DNA from: Chloroflexota bacterium
Lineage (GTDB): Bacteria; Chloroflexota; Limnocylindria; QHBO01
DNA: 5,142 bases
Reading direction: 5' to 3'
Assembly (NCBI GenBank): GCA_005882055.1
Contig: VBGQ01000075.1
Span: 1-5,142 of the forward strand
Shown: piece after piece, positions 5,118-5,142 of the stretch
Layout: each line of letters starts with the position of its first letter
Position numbering within the stretch: the first letter of the stretch is position 1
Notes under the pieces: generated by a model
Told to the model about the DNA's origin: nothing
The model's database searches: none
The model's input: the letters and a program-made list of their open reading frames with translations, nothing else
Made by a program: the position numbers and the translations under genes

Positions 5118-5142
5118 CCCTCAGGATTTGGCCGCCACGCGG

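Noticed and set aside
1..5142. CRISPR array, tRNA, rRNA, IS element or attachment site
   Set aside because: No spaced direct repeats, no cloverleaf or conserved T-loop sequence, no transposase motifs and no terminal inverted repeats were seen on reading both strands.

Overview
The window is a compact, GC-rich (roughly two-thirds G+C by eye) bacterial chromosomal segment with almost no non-coding space. It carries five recognisable genes plus the 3' end of a sixth. Housekeeping cell-wall genes (murA, mreB), a mycobacterial-type Nei2 DNA glycosylase, an OmdA-type protein, starts without clear Shine-Dalgarno sequences, and no phage, plasmid or IS genes all fit a soil or freshwater lineage of the Chloroflexota / Dormibacterota / Actinobacteria sort. 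That placement is an inference from protein resemblance and composition, not a proven identification.

Layout. (1) 1-338, plus: C-terminal end of MurA, the first committed enzyme of peptidoglycan precursor synthesis, cut by the window edge. (2) 348-800, plus: a DUF1905 + YdeI/OmpD-associated protein 9 bp behind murA, probably cotranscribed. (3) 812-1627, minus: an Fpg/Nei-family glycosylase/AP lyase, convergent with the preceding gene. (4) 1628-1749: a 122-bp divergent intergenic region holding a TATACT box. (5) 1750-2745, plus: mreB. (6) 2742-4590, plus: a gene overlapping the mreB stop by 4 bp. It fuses an N-terminal PHP metal-dependent phosphoesterase domain to a C-terminal multi-pass UPF0104 / lysylphosphatidylglycerol-synthase-TM (flippase-like) domain. 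Near 4281-4290 its reading frame breaks, and roughly 30 residues of the membrane domain seem to be missing. It is therefore either a recent pseudogene or a local assembly error. (7) 4591-4718: a short intergenic region with a 10-bp perfect palindrome, a hairpin and a short direct repeat. (8) 4719-5117, plus: a small XRE-family HTH regulator.

How they relate. MurA, MreB and the membrane protein all concern the cell envelope. The 4-bp overlap with mreB suggests the PHP-membrane fusion is translationally coupled to the cytoskeletal protein, so an envelope-lipid or polyprenyl-phosphate role is a reasonable but unproven hypothesis. The glycosylase and the regulator look like unrelated neighbours.

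Most worth a second look: the broken PHP-flippase gene and its coupling to mreB, a Leu in place of the strongly conserved C-terminal Arg (E. coli Arg397) in MurA, and the palindromic elements upstream of the HTH gene. I found no CRISPR array, tRNA, rRNA, transposon or clearly new multigene system. There is no stretch over 300 bp without a gene.
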